Source: a virus. From it: a DNA stretch of 46,124 nt. Each line of letters begins with the position of its first letter. The first letter of the stretch is position 1. Positions 14,204-21,345 of this stretch are shown here, one piece after another. The notes beneath the pieces were generated by a model. It was not told the origin of the DNA and did not search any database. It saw only the letters and a list, made by a program, of their open reading frames with translations. Both the position numbers and the translations under genes were made by a program. Where the stretch lies: positions 1 to 46,124 of IMG/VR virus record IMGVR_UViG_3300030108_001044, one strand, 5' to 3'.

Positions 14204-16551
14204 TAGCAGAAAAAATAAGTGGAATCAATCACGGATCTCGGTTCGAGGTCTCCAATGATCGGTGGGTCAGTTTCCGCTCCAATTTGTTGGGCGAAAGTAT
14301 TTAGATAATCATGGTCAGCAAACAAGTACATGTATGTTTCCCTGACTATGGTAGACAGTAAAGACATATCTGTAGCTCTGCATAGAACTGAGTCATGTAT
14401 CAATGCGATGGGTGCATCAAATCGTTTGACACTTTCATGTAAAAGAGATGCATCAAGCGAATGTATGAGATTAGGAGCTGTTGCGGCTTTATGCCGACTC
14501 CTATCTACTATTTTACCATCTTCTGTAGCAACTGTCAAGCGACATCTACCAAGAAGTTTAAGATCAATAGTTTCCATTTGCTTCTTCATCAATCGTTGTA
14601 CTACTACAAATCCAGATGGTGTTGTCCATTCTAGTTCTGTAACGCCACGTTTGATAGCTTTAGACACCTCGTCCTCTATCCATTTCATAACAGACATTGG
14701 ACCCGGAACTACCAGAGACATCGCTTCCCTGACAGCTCTGACTGTAAGAGTCAGGTCGTCCTTGTCAACCTCTATACCTTTTTCTTTGAGAGCTTCCTTG
14801 ATGTATTGCCTGTTACTAAACGCCTTAGCATTGTAAGGTATTGTCATAACTGTGCGTTTTACACATTTTCTATCCCAAACTTGCCATAAGACCTCAGGTA
14901 TATGAGGCATAGATACCTCAGCTATAACGGCATAGGCATCTTGTGGTCGATCAGATGGCAACACATTGACAAGTTGTGCTGTCGATTTATCACGGGCGAG
15001 ACCTGCGAGAATCTGTAGACCACTACATGTAGCATCTGTTGCTACACATAGATTTGTAGTCAATCTATCCTTCTTGAGAACGCAATGATAATACTCATCA
15101 CATGCCGCAAGAAACTGCCATGGCTCCTCTGCACCTTCCCAGTCTCCTATATTATCTACAGGATCTTCGGCGATACGAGTTATTGTGGCAATGTTATCTT
15201 TGACCCATTGTTGTCTGTCATCCCATGTATGTTTATCTAGACCATACGTTGTAGCTACTTGAAAAGCTAACCACTTGTACGACTCAGGTGTAACATCAGC
15301 TGACTCAGCAAACTTAATCAAACTTTTTCCAAAGTCAGTATCTTGCGGAGTAAGGAATGCAGGTATTGGGTATGCTCTACCACGATAGTCGAAAGACCAC
15401 GGTATATAGAACACATCTCTATCTTTAAACTTAGACACAGCTTCCATAGTCATACGAGTACGGCAAGACCTTCTAGTCTCTTGAGCTTGTCTATTCATTA
15501 CTTCAGCTACTCTTCTCCTGTAGTTCTTCCTCGACTCCTTGTTCTCAGCTATATCTACAGGTTTAGGAGGTATGTCATAATGTATGATAGGGAGGAATTT
15601 CCCAACACTAATTTCTTTTTTTTGTAAGAACTCAGCAGTACTTACTACAAAGGGATTTAGTTTATATCCGACCTTCTGTATTTTGTTTAGAAAGTCTAGT
15701 GGTGTTTCTCCCTGTATACGGTGGCGGTCGCCTCTTCTGACCATGTCGTGACCACACATAACTTCGTTAAGTATGTAACCTCCTTGTTCTTCATTGCTCC
15801 AATCCCTTGGTGGCACTAGCATTGGCCAAGCTAAAGGCGAGAACAACTCAGCAGTAGCCATAACTTCGTCCTTGATGTCCAAAAACTCAGCTGTAGGTAA
15901 TACATACGTAACAGTTTTATGTCCTTCTCTTATCTTTTCCTGAGTAAACCAACCACTTGATTCCATGATACAGTCAAGTAGCCAACCTCCAAGTTTGACA
16001 CGAATGGATCTACCCCATGGCGTCCATGCAGGTACTTTGTAACGATTCATCAAAGTCTTGATTACGACTAGCTTTTGCTGTGTACCAATAGACTTGTGCC
16101 AATAGTTTTTCTTTAGTGTAGTTAATAGAGCAGGTACCTTCTCCTCATAGTGTCTCATCTGACACTCGTCTTCAATGGCATGACCAATAGAATCACATAC
16201 ATTGACAGCGAAGTTACTACCTTCTTTGAAGCTAAACACTTTATCAAATGTAATCTTACATGCTATAGCGGCGGCGGCTAGTGGTTCCAGACCTGCAAGA
16301 TACTTGTGGATCTCCTTGAATGCTACACCTGTGTGACCTTCGTGGATACGGCGGTTAGTCATTTTGATCTTGTCAACCAATAGTGGTAACAATGAGTCTA
16401 TAGATGCAATACCATAAACTGTAGCTGAGGCATAGCTTTTGTCCTCCAGTTTGAATGTATTATCGTTGAGACTCTTGAGACCTTGACTTACCTGTGATCT
16501 CTCCAGTTTAACTTGTTCTTCAATTAGTGACTCGGGAATACCTGACATCAT
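14203..16551 (-). CDS. Single-subunit phage RNA polymerase (T7 gp1-like)
   Basis: It has about 782 residues against 883 in T7. It transcribes middle and late phage genes from phage promoters. Catalytic motifs are present: DYRGRAYPIP near 388, motif A ATDATCSGLQ with Asp506, motif B VKRTVMTIPYNAKAF near 564-578 including the Tyr equivalent to T7 Tyr639, HSLDASLLH near 696, and motif C ALIHDSVL with the second Asp near 719. The C-terminus is TYFFC, whereas T7 ends in the functional Phe-Ala. The start MMSGIPES overlaps the preceding small gene by 32 bases, and no strong Shine-Dalgarno is visible. Confidence 0.97.
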   Translation of the reverse strand: MMSGIPESLIEEQVKLERSQVSQGLKSLNDNTFKLEDKSYASATVYGIASIDSLLPLLVDKIKMTNRRIHEGHTGVAFKEIHKYLAGLEPLAAAAIACKITFDKVFSFKEGSNFAVNVCDSIGHAIEDECQMRHYEEKVPALLTTLKKNYWHKSIGTQQKLVVIKTLMNRYKVPAWTPWGRSIRVKLGGWLLDCIMESSGWFTQEKIREGHKTVTYVLPTAEFLDIKDEVMATAELFSPLAWPMLVPPRDWSNEEQGGYILNEVMCGHDMVRRGDRHRIQGETPLDFLNKIQKVGYKLNPFVVSTAEFLQKKEISVGKFLPIIHYDIPPKPVDIAENKESRKNYRRRVAEVMNRQAQETRRSCRTRMTMEAVSKFKDRDVFYIPWSFDYRGRAYPIPAFLTPQDTDFGKSLIKFAESADVTPESYKWLAFQVATTYGLDKHTWDDRQQWVKDNIATITRIAEDPVDNIGDWEGAEEPWQFLAACDEYYHCVLKKDRLTTNLCVATDATCSGLQILAGLARDKSTAQLVNVLPSDRPQDAYAVIAEVSMPHIPEVLWQVWDRKCVKRTVMTIPYNAKAFSNRQYIKEALKEKGIEVDKDDLTLTVRAVREAMSLVVPGPMSVMKWIEDEVSKAIKRGVTELEWTTPSGFVVVQRLMKKQMETIDLKLLGRCRLTVATEDGKIVDRSRHKAATAPNLIHSLDASLLHESVKRFDAPIALIHDSVLCRATDMSLLSTIVRETYMYLFADHDYLNTFAQQIGAETDPPIIGDLEPRSVIDSTYFFC

Positions 16552-16684
16552 GTAGTTCGTCGTTTACTTGGTCGGTTAATAGTTTTTTTATTTCATTGTA
16601 ATTAGGATTGATATCCTTTTCACGTTCTAACATATCGAGTGCTTGACTAGCATATGTGTAGACGTCCTTGAATGAGTCTTTCAT
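16520..16684 (-). CDS. Small early protein upstream of RNA polymerase (54 residues)
   Basis: Starts MKDSFKDVYTYASQALDMLE at ATG 16684 with TAGGAGA seven bases upstream. It is acidic and helical, and ends VRYSRVTN inside the start of the RNA polymerase gene. The function is unknown. The good ribosome site supports this start over longer open frames. Confidence 0.7.
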   Translation of the reverse strand: MKDSFKDVYTYASQALDMLEREKDINPNYNEIKKLLTDQVNDELHDVRYSRVTN

Positions 16685-16691
16685 AGTTCTC

Positions 16692-16994
16692 CTATAAAGT
16701 TGTGGCATCAATGTGTGCAACTTGAGTGTGAGTACATATAGTAAGCTCACTATCTCCTTGCTTTAAGATTTTATGAGTGCGGCGTTTAGCGGCAGACATT
16801 TGTTGATAAGTATATTCATTTACTTTATTTGTTTTGAGATTACGTTCTCTTAAAAGACACACTACACCCTCTGGTAGTTCATAACCACCAAGCTTCCAAT
16901 CCATTAAATCTTCAAAATCAATAGATTCAAAATGTTTAGATGGTATAGCCTGTATTTGTTTTACTTTGTTTGGGTAGTACTTTCGGTTAGACAT
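16692..16994 (-). CDS. Hypothetical early protein (100 residues)
   Basis: Starts MSNRKYYPNKVKQIQAIPSK at ATG 16994, overlapping the end of the previous gene by eight bases. It contains FEDLMDWKLGGYELPEGVVC and a basic stretch AAKRRTHKIL. No known domain is recognised. It lies in the early operon ahead of the RNA polymerase. Confidence 0.7.
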   Translation of the reverse strand: MSNRKYYPNKVKQIQAIPSKHFESIDFEDLMDWKLGGYELPEGVVCLLRERNLKTNKVNEYTYQQMSAAKRRTHKILKQGDSELTICTHTQVAHIDATTL

Positions 16995-17157
16995 CGCAAA
17001 TCGGTGTAATGTTTGTAAGGTAATCATCCATGAGACATGCTTCGTCGTGAGCATCCCATGTAGCTTCTTCAGGGTCGAGAGAACTGTTCATTATAATTTC
17101 TCTTCCACTCCTGAGTGTAACGTGGTATTTTACTTTGTGTGGATCGAGAAGTCCCAT
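16987..17157 (-). CDS. Small early protein with a strong ribosome site (56 residues)
   Basis: MGLLDPHKVKYHVTLRSGRE then acidic (LDPEEATWDAHDEACLMDDYL). ATG 17157 is preceded by AAGGAGG with ten bases between. The 98-base leader carries two TTATTGTG repeats and a 7-bp stem-loop, so a new translation unit or transcript segment may begin here. The function is unknown. Confidence 0.7.
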   Translation of the reverse strand: MGLLDPHKVKYHVTLRSGREIIMNSSLDPEEATWDAHDEACLMDDYLTNITPICDV

Positions 17158-17174
17158 GCGTCTCTGCCTCCTTG

Positions 17175-17194
17175 TTATTGTGGTAATTATTGTG
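17175..17194. repeat. Two TTATTGTG repeats in a gene leader
   Basis: TTATTGTG occurs at 17175-17182 and 17187-17194, twelve bases apart, next to CCTCCTTG. On the minus strand this reads CACAATAACAAGGAGGCAGA then GACGCATGGG, very like the array at 19396-19428 (CACAATGACAAGGACGCA then AGGACGCATAGAC). The resemblance covers the repeat and the following ribosome-site region, suggesting that one arose by copying the other. Confidence 0.55.
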
Positions 17195-17199
17195 AAAAT

Positions 17200-17232
17200 T
17201 TGCAGGATGCCAATGACGAGTGACACCTGCAA
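17200..17232 (-). promoter_or_regulatory. Seven-bp stem-loop in an early-gene leader
   Basis: Perfect arms TTGCAGG (17200-17206) and CCTGCAA (17226-17232) enclose a 19-base loop. It lies between two early genes and upstream of the TTATTGTG pair. T7 early transcripts are cut at intergenic hairpins by RNase III, so this could be a processing site; no T-run follows. Confidence 0.4.
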
Positions 17233-17255
17233 TGATAAAACAGTTTGTAATGATA

Positions 17256-17522
17256 TTAAGTAATATGAAGTAGCGGTTTGTTATCTTCTTCGCCTCCTAT
17301 GTACAAACAAGGGTTTTCTTCTTCTTCCAAGCAATGGTCAATCAGCTCGAACTCCATGTTGTTACAAAAGTTCGTAGCATACTTGGCGGCATCGTCATAA
17401 TCAAAGACAATATCCCCATCAACGTCTAGTTTAATGAGCAAGTAAAGAGGTTTAAGTCTTTGCCTGTAGTTATCGTAAGCAATTTGCTCGTCGATTTCTT
17501 CATTTAGTTTGGTGTCGTTCAT
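17256..17522 (-). CDS. Acidic hypothetical early protein (88 residues)
   Basis: MNDTKLNEEIDEQIAYDNYR, then a Leu-rich strand region and FDYDDAAKYATNFCNNMEFEL, ending in an acidic CLEEEENPCLYIGGEEDNK. It is very acidic. Acidic small early phage proteins often bind host enzymes, but nothing here shows a target. The start overlaps the previous stop (ATGA). Confidence 0.75.
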   Translation of the reverse strand: MNDTKLNEEIDEQIAYDNYRQRLKPLYLLIKLDVDGDIVFDYDDAAKYATNFCNNMEFELIDHCLEEEENPCLYIGGEEDNKPLLHIT

Positions 17523-17650
17523 AGTAATTCATCAATAAGTTCTTGGATCTCTTCAGGATCAAGTGGGTGTGTAAGAATTGAATCGTTAGCTCTGCCAAGA
17601 GCATCATGTAATACTACTGATAAGTTAGTAGCTTGTTCCATTGTTAACAT
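17519..17650 (-). CDS. Forty-three-residue early peptide
   Basis: ATG 17650 gives MLTMEQATNLSVVLHDALGR and ends LDPEEIQELIDELL; an internal ATG at 17641 gives 40 residues. Both ends overlap neighbours (one-base and ATGA junctions), which supports translation. It is helical and acidic, with no known family. Confidence 0.6.
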   Translation of the reverse strand: MLTMEQATNLSVVLHDALGRANDSILTHPLDPEEIQELIDELL

Positions 17651-17838
17651 TAGAATAAGAATCCTCCATCTTTGTCAAATTCATCTAATTTAGCATTTAC
17701 TTTGTATGGTTTTAGTCTTACGTCCATGTATAAGACTAAGTACTCTGCCGCTTTTCTTACCTTGTCATCATCCCATTCTGGACGTGCTCGGCGTACTGCT
17801 TGTGAGTAGTTAAGTTGTTGAGTGATGTCGATTGTCAT
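17650..17838 (-). CDS. Hypothetical early protein (62 residues)
   Basis: MTIDITQQLNYSQAVRRARP, then WDDDKVRKAAEYLVLYMDVR, ending DKDGGFLF. I chose ATG 17838, five bases after the upstream stop. A helical domain is likely; the function is unknown. Confidence 0.65.
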   Translation of the reverse strand: MTIDITQQLNYSQAVRRARPEWDDDKVRKAAEYLVLYMDVRLKPYKVNAKLDEFDKDGGFLF

Positions 17839-17843
17839 AGTGG

Positions 17844-18050
17844 TTAACAAATAAAGTGTCCTGAACAGTTGAATGACCATTGAAATGGATACATGTCACC
17901 ATACTCTTGGGCAACACGTTTGTCAATGATTTTAGCGATGGCATCCCTGTCTTCATACGTGAGACAGTCATTGACATTGATGTCTTTGGTGCGATGCATC
18001 TTTTTGTTGTGCTCTTCTGCTTGTTGCATGAGATCGTGGTATTCAGTCAT
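17844..18050 (-). CDS. Hypothetical early protein (68 residues)
   Basis: MTEYHDLMQQAEEHNKKMHR, then YEDRDAIAKIIDKRVAQEYG, ending FQWSFNCSGHFIC. The start overlaps the previous gene by eight bases. It is helical with a short hydrophobic, Cys-containing tail. No known family. Confidence 0.65.
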   Translation of the reverse strand: MTEYHDLMQQAEEHNKKMHRTKDINVNDCLTYEDRDAIAKIIDKRVAQEYGDMYPFQWSFNCSGHFIC

Positions 18051-18240
18051 TGGGTTCTAACTCCATAGCATAATCAAAGATGGGTTGGCGTTTGATAGTA
18101 TCATCAAGTACTATATTACCTAGTATACCAGATGATACACCAACTAATACTTGTTGTTGTGCACTTTCTGAACTGTCCGCCTCAATGTGGTAATAGTCAA
18201 CATGAGTCTGTGTGACTCGAACTTCATACTTTCTAGTCAT
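18043..18240 (-). CDS. Hypothetical early protein (65 residues)
   Basis: MTRKYEVRVTQTHVDYYHIE, then ADSSESAQQQVL. The alternation of strand (YEVRVTQTHVDYYHIEA) and helix resembles small DpnD/PcfM-like or ferredoxin-like phage proteins, where a YxVxVxxxxxxxxxVEAxxxxEA pattern is common. That likeness is loose. The start at 18240 overlaps the end of the oxygenase gene. Confidence 0.62.
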   Translation of the reverse strand: MTRKYEVRVTQTHVDYYHIEADSSESAQQQVLVGVSSGILGNIVLDDTIKRQPIFDYAMELEPND

Positions 18241-18839
18241 AATTGTAACCAATTAGTGTTAATGTAAGAATCAGCCGACCCATATGTTCCAATAGGAGCA
18301 AAGTTGCATGCAAATGAGCGTCTGGGTGTTATTGTGGGTTTGTAGCCTAAGTACATGTGATATATTTTTGAAGGAAAGAAAAGTAATAATCTTTCATACA
18401 ATGGGCACATGTATTCTGTATTGCTAAAGATTGTAGGATTAGTATTTTGTGGAAAGAAATCTGAATGATCAACAGGATTTTCTAAAATTAAATTACCTTC
18501 GCCATGTTTTACCTTGTCAAAGTACAATACTGCTGAAAATGAACAGTTGTAGTGCCTATGTAATCTCATTGGTGTGCCATCAGGATTATCTGTAATCCAG
18601 TTTGTAAGCATTCTCCACTTTTGATTTTGATAGTTATACGTATTGTTTACCCATTGAGTAAAGACATCTGTAATAATATCTTTTAATACTGGTAAGTCCT
18701 TGAGTACATCAAAATGAACTGGATCAGTTGATGCACCTGCTTGTACTTGACCTTGTAAAGGTTTAAAACGATCACAAATTTCTTGAGACAATGTAGTCAT
18801 ACCAATAGGTGTGGCAAACATTATTTGGGTATCAATCAT
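18237..18839 (-). CDS. Putative Fe(II)/2-oxoglutarate-dependent oxygenase of the early region
   Basis: It has 200 residues. The core MRLHRHYNCSFSAVLYFD has His94 and His96 followed by the strand typical of a 2OG oxygenase family common in cyanophages. The distal part LLLFFPSKIYHMYLGYKP gives His161, and TPRRSFACNF gives Arg173 or Arg174 for 2OG binding. The start FATPIGMTTLSQ resembles the N-terminus of that family (mostly phage proteins naming a target site at the start). The substrate is unknown. It is the largest gene of the early block and lies far from the two other oxygenases at 21631-22745. The metal site is His-x-His, not the usual His-x-Asp. Confidence 0.75.
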   Translation of the reverse strand: MIDTQIMFATPIGMTTLSQEICDRFKPLQGQVQAGASTDPVHFDVLKDLPVLKDIITDVFTQWVNNTYNYQNQKWRMLTNWITDNPDGTPMRLHRHYNCSFSAVLYFDKVKHGEGNLILENPVDHSDFFPQNTNPTIFSNTEYMCPLYERLLLFFPSKIYHMYLGYKPTITPRRSFACNFAPIGTYGSADSYINTNWLQL

Positions 18840-19074
18840 AACGTGGATACGAGACAGTTACTTTGTTTGTTTTGTATGTCATAGTCTCAACAGGAAAACC
18901 AGAATAATTAAATATTCGATCTAAAAGATCTTCTTCATCTTTAGCTTCCCATCTAGTCAAACATCTTTGATTTAAGACATACACTTCTTTATCAGACAAC
19001 ATCCATTCTGGATCTCCGTCACCCATCTCAGTTGTATACAGTTCAATGTCAGTAACGTGGTATTTATTCATCAT
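18832..19074 (-). CDS. Hypothetical early protein (80 residues)
   Basis: MMNKYHVTDIELYTTEMGDG, then a RCLTRWEAKDEEDLLDRIFN helix. ATG 19074 follows GAGGAGG closely. Its stop overlaps the oxygenase start by eight bases and its start overlaps the preceding 43-residue gene. No known family. Confidence 0.68.
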   Translation of the reverse strand: MMNKYHVTDIELYTTEMGDGDPEWMLSDKEVYVLNQRCLTRWEAKDEEDLLDRIFNYSGFPVETMTYKTNKVTVSYPRYD

Positions 19075-19195
19075 TGTCCTCCTCACATGTAAATCTTACG
19101 TAGCTTAAACCTTCTGTTTGTTGTACAAATGAAGCATCAAGATTATGTTTGTAAACAAACTCGGTAATTAGTTTTTCTAGTTTTGATCTATTCAT
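19064..19195 (-). CDS. Forty-three-residue early peptide
   Basis: MNRSKLEKLITEFVYKHNLD, ending VRFTCEEDNDE. ATG 19195 is preceded by AAGGAGG at ideal spacing, and its own last codons contain the GAGGAGG used by the next gene. This coupling is good evidence for a real gene despite its size. Confidence 0.65.
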   Translation of the reverse strand: MNRSKLEKLITEFVYKHNLDASFVQQTEGLSYVRFTCEEDNDE

Positions 19196-19307
19196 CGGAT
19201 GCCTCCTTGATTAATAATGTTTCACATGAGGAACAAATGTCCTCCTCTAACCATGTTAACACACAGTCGCAATGTGTGCAATAGTCATGTTCATTTGATT
19301 CAATCAT
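19188..19307 (-). CDS. Tiny zinc-ribbon-like protein (39 residues)
   Basis: MIESNEHDYCTHCDCVLTWL, then EEDICSSCETLL. Two Cys-x-x-Cys knuckles (CTHC and CSSC) about 13 residues apart make a likely structural zinc site. Short zinc-ribbon proteins in phage early regions often bind host transcription or translation proteins, which is only a possibility here. An AGGAGG lies 13 bases before ATG 19307. Confidence 0.6.
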   Translation of the reverse strand: MIESNEHDYCTHCDCVLTWLEEDICSSCETLLIKEASDE

Positions 19308-19395
19308 TAAGAATACTTAACCTCCTGCGGCGTATTGGTGTTTGTGGTTGTGTGCGTACGGCACGGTAGATGCGTAGGATGAGAGAACTGTCTAT

Positions 19396-19419
19396 GCGTC
19401 CTTGCGTCCTTGCGTCCTT
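19396..19419. repeat. Three perfect tandem copies of GCGTCCTT
   Basis: Copies lie at 19396-19403, 19404-19411 and 19412-19419 without a spacer. On the minus strand they read AAGGACGC three times, resembling a decayed ribosome-site region. They abut the TTATTGTG array and sit in the 214-base gap before the zinc-ribbon gene. Confidence 0.85.
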
Positions 19420-19420
19420 G

Positions 19421-19484
19421 TCATTGTGAATACTAGTTATTGTGATGGTTATTGTGGTTTATTGTGATTATTGTGATTATTGTG
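19421..19484. repeat. Array of TTATTGTG direct repeats (iteron-like)
   Basis: TTATTGTG starts at 19437, 19449, 19459, 19468 and 19477 (spacings 12, 10, 9 and 9), and a variant TCATTGTG starts at 19421. All copies are in one orientation, in an AT-rich gap with no open frame. This layout suggests a protein-binding array, a replication-origin element, or slippage expansion. The same octamer occurs twice at 17175-17194. Confidence 0.8.
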
Positions 19485-19521
19485 AAATTGTAACAAATGA
19501 TACAAAATAAAGAGATGGCGG

Positions 19522-19806
19522 TTAAACCATCTCAAGTGCTGGTAAGGTAGAAATTGCGACTGCATCCTGTTCAAAAAATTCCTTATAAAGGTTTGCGGCT
19601 TTTTGTACTAAGTCTTTATACTCGGTACATATAGAAACAATTTTTGTTTGTTCCCTTTCTCCTTTCCAATTTCCGACGGCGTCCGATATGGTGTAACCGT
19701 CGAACATTGTATCTAACACTTCGGAAGTGTAGGCGTTAAACTGCTCAGTAGTAATGATCTCATTATCTGGACGGTTTAAGCCTAAAAACATTTGATAAGT
19801 TTGCAT
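19522..19806 (-). CDS. Hypothetical early protein (94 residues)
   Basis: MQTYQMFLGLNRPDNEIITT, then FNAYTSEVLDTMFDGYTISD and VGNWKGEREQTKIVSI. The combination of a FxGLNRPD start, an IT..EF helix and a GxWKGxxExT strand is shared by small alpha/beta dimeric proteins of unknown function. The start overlaps the preceding stop by one base. The repeat array lies directly downstream. Confidence 0.7.
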   Translation of the reverse strand: MQTYQMFLGLNRPDNEIITTEQFNAYTSEVLDTMFDGYTISDAVGNWKGEREQTKIVSICTEYKDLVQKAANLYKEFFEQDAVAISTLPALEMV

Positions 19807-20144
19807 TATACAAAGTTAGGTAATTGAACATCTTTATGAGTCTTTTTAGACTTTGGTAAATCTAAAACATAGTAGCCGTTACGCATTGTTTTATTATCCT
19901 TAGGGATAACTCTCCAGTCCTCTCTGGCTCTGCGAGATTGGAATAAATTTCTATTACACCAGAATCCAAGACTGATTGAAGGATTAACTAGAATATTCAT
20001 AATAGCTCGTTTTGATACATTGCGGTATCCGTAAACGGATCCGTCTTGAAAGTATACAACGGCTTTAGCATTGGCAATGTCAACTTTTACATCTGATAAA
20101 AAAGTAGATGATCTAAAAGGGACGGATACAAACATGTTAAACAT
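19806..20144 (-). CDS. KTSC-domain-like protein (112 residues)
   Basis: The stretch DIANAKAVVYFQDGSVYGYR, NVSKRAIMNIL and SISLGFWCNRNL fits the KTSC pattern (a strand with F.dGsvY.Y..V and then a Ser-x-Gly turn). KTSC domains occur alone in many phages, and their biochemical role is unknown. The tail is basic (KSKKTHKDVQLPNF). The gap before its start (20145-20187) carries a TCATTGTG copy at 20176-20183. Confidence 0.65.
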   Translation of the reverse strand: MFNMFVSVPFRSSTFLSDVKVDIANAKAVVYFQDGSVYGYRNVSKRAIMNILVNPSISLGFWCNRNLFQSRRAREDWRVIPKDNKTMRNGYYVLDLPKSKKTHKDVQLPNFV

Positions 20145-20187
20145 AATAATAAAAAGTGAATAAGTGGGTGAGAAGTCATTGTGAGTA

Positions 20188-20457
20188 TTAATACCTATTA
20201 GGTATATATTCTCTAATTAAGTTGTTAATAACTGATTGATCAACGGATGGGATTTGCTCAGGATTTGGAATATCTGAGTAATCATTTAAGTATCTGTTAA
20301 TGTGGCGAGTAGTTGTCGAACTATACCAATGATCAGTTTTAACATAACCTAATTTGTTAGAATATCCTGCAACTGGTGTTTCATAACTAAAGAATATTTC
20401 TGTGCCATCGTCAAAAATTAATAATGTACGATTAGTGGCGAATGATTTTAATTGCAT
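20188..20457 (-). CDS. Hypothetical early protein (89 residues)
   Basis: MQLKSFATNRTLLIFDDGTE, then IFFSYETPVAGY and the TDHWYSSTTTRHINRYL region. I have seen this pattern (a strand with dG.e.ffSYeTPVA, then SxTTxxHIN) in small phage proteins of unknown function. It starts two bases after the preceding stop. Confidence 0.72.
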   Translation of the reverse strand: MQLKSFATNRTLLIFDDGTEIFFSYETPVAGYSNKLGYVKTDHWYSSTTTRHINRYLNDYSDIPNPEQIPSVDQSVINNLIREYIPNRY

Positions 20458-20459
20458 AG

Positions 20460-20645
20460 TTAATGATGTAGTGCGGATAATAAGAGACGGTCACAAATGT
20501 TTTTTAACCTCTCATCAATTCTATTATAGCAATGATCTGCTAAATATAGCAAGTCGTCGTTACAAATTGTAATATATGAAAGGTGGCGTCGATTGTCAGC
20601 TTCTCTGGCTTTTTCGAGCTCGTCTTTTTTCTTGTTAGTAATCAT
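20460..20645 (-). CDS. Hypothetical early protein (61 residues)
   Basis: MITNKKKDELEKAREADNRR, then YITICNDDLLYLADHCYNRI. It is helical and charged. The start overlaps the previous stop (ATGA). The function is unknown. Confidence 0.62.
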   Translation of the reverse strand: MITNKKKDELEKAREADNRRHLSYITICNDDLLYLADHCYNRIDERLKNICDRLLLSALHH

Positions 20646-20845
20646 AAGTATAATGTGTTACCTTTGATAATAAAATCACCATGCTCTGGTTCGTCGGCAG
20701 GGTCATGGTATGGATAATTCTTGTCATTGTGAAAATTATTTAGAGCTTGTTGCTCATTCTCTAGTTGTGTTGCATACTCAATGAGTTGCTTTTGCATTCT
20801 AGGAGTAAGAGTATTGAATAACTCTTGATACTGTTGTTTAGTCAT
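20642..20845 (-). CDS. Hypothetical early protein (67 residues)
   Basis: MTKQQYQELFNTLTPRMQKQ, a helical Gln-rich protein with an acidic DPADEPEHGDFI end. Its coding sequence includes one TCACAATGACAAG motif (minus strand, near 20727) also seen in the nearby repeats. Both ends overlap neighbours (ATGA). Confidence 0.62.
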   Translation of the reverse strand: MTKQQYQELFNTLTPRMQKQLIEYATQLENEQQALNNFHNDKNYPYHDPADEPEHGDFIIKGNTLYL

Positions 20846-20952
20846 TTAATTTTTTTAAGGATGGTTGCTAGTTGGTCAAGTTGTTTTTGGTTTAGCTTAT
20901 CAAGTGACTTAGTATTGAGAGCTTTTTTAAAACCGAATGGATCTTTGTACAT
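20842..20952 (-). CDS. Thirty-six-residue basic early peptide
   Basis: MYKDPFGFKKALNTKSLDKL, ending LATILKKIK. The stop overlaps the next ATG (ATGA), and two bases separate it from the preceding stop. Basic and helical. Evidence is the tight fit only. Confidence 0.55.
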   Translation of the reverse strand: MYKDPFGFKKALNTKSLDKLNQKQLDQLATILKKIK

Positions 20953-20954
20953 AA

Positions 20955-21089
20955 TTAAAACTTAACTGATTTACGAGGACGATTAATAGTTGTTGGCAGT
21001 TTAGTATATCTAACTGTCATTAACTGTGGTTTGCATTGCATCTGTAGGTGTTCGATGGTTGCTTGTAGTTGTTGTTGATAGTTAAGCAT
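20955..21089 (-). CDS. Forty-four-residue early peptide
   Basis: MLNYQQQLQATIEHLQMQCK, then basic to RPRKSVKF. It is the first frame after the second sigma70 promoter (start about 20-25 bases after the predicted transcription start). No clear Shine-Dalgarno. The function is unknown. Confidence 0.55.
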   Translation of the reverse strand: MLNYQQQLQATIEHLQMQCKPQLMTVRYTKLPTTINRPRKSVKF

Positions 21090-21115
21090 GATGTTTGATT
21101 GATTGCTATATTATA

Positions 21116-21144
21116 ATAATAGTTGATAATGAGTAATAAGTCAA
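21116..21144 (-). promoter_or_regulatory. Second early sigma70 promoter
   Basis: On the minus strand TTGACT (21144-21139), exactly 17 bases, then TATTAT (21121-21116). It lies between the first early gene (stop 21158) and the next (start 21089), so it would reinforce early transcription by host RNA polymerase. Confidence 0.68.
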
Positions 21145-21157
21145 GTGTTGTTTACAT

Positions 21158-21316
21158 TTAGTAACATAACTCTTCAAAGCGTTTACGTGCCATAATCTCA
21201 GCGGCATTGGCTATGTCATCTTGAGTGAATATACCGCATGGATTATGTGTTGTAAAATAGTCTAGCTCTTCTTCGTATAGTGTTTCTAGTAGCTCGTCGT
21301 TTACTGGATGGCTCAT
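21158..21316 (-). CDS. First early gene, acidic 52-residue protein
   Basis: MSHPVNDELLETLYEEELDY, then FTTHNPCGIFTQDDIANAAE and IMARKRFEELCY. ATG 21316 has AGAGG nine bases upstream, and a consensus sigma70 promoter lies about 30 bases further on. It is the first gene transcribed after entry, so host takeover is an attractive role, as for T7 gp0.3-type acidic proteins. No similarity to a known inhibitor is evident. Confidence 0.72.
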   Translation of the reverse strand: MSHPVNDELLETLYEEELDYFTTHNPCGIFTQDDIANAAEIMARKRFEELCY

Positions 21317-21345
21317 AAGGTTTACCTCTGATTGTTTATATTATA

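Noticed and set aside
16995-17054. Longer start for the 100-residue early gene (MLTTKHVSW...)
   Set aside because: The added residues overlap the previous gene's coding sequence and have no ribosome site; ATG 16994 fits the overlap pattern.
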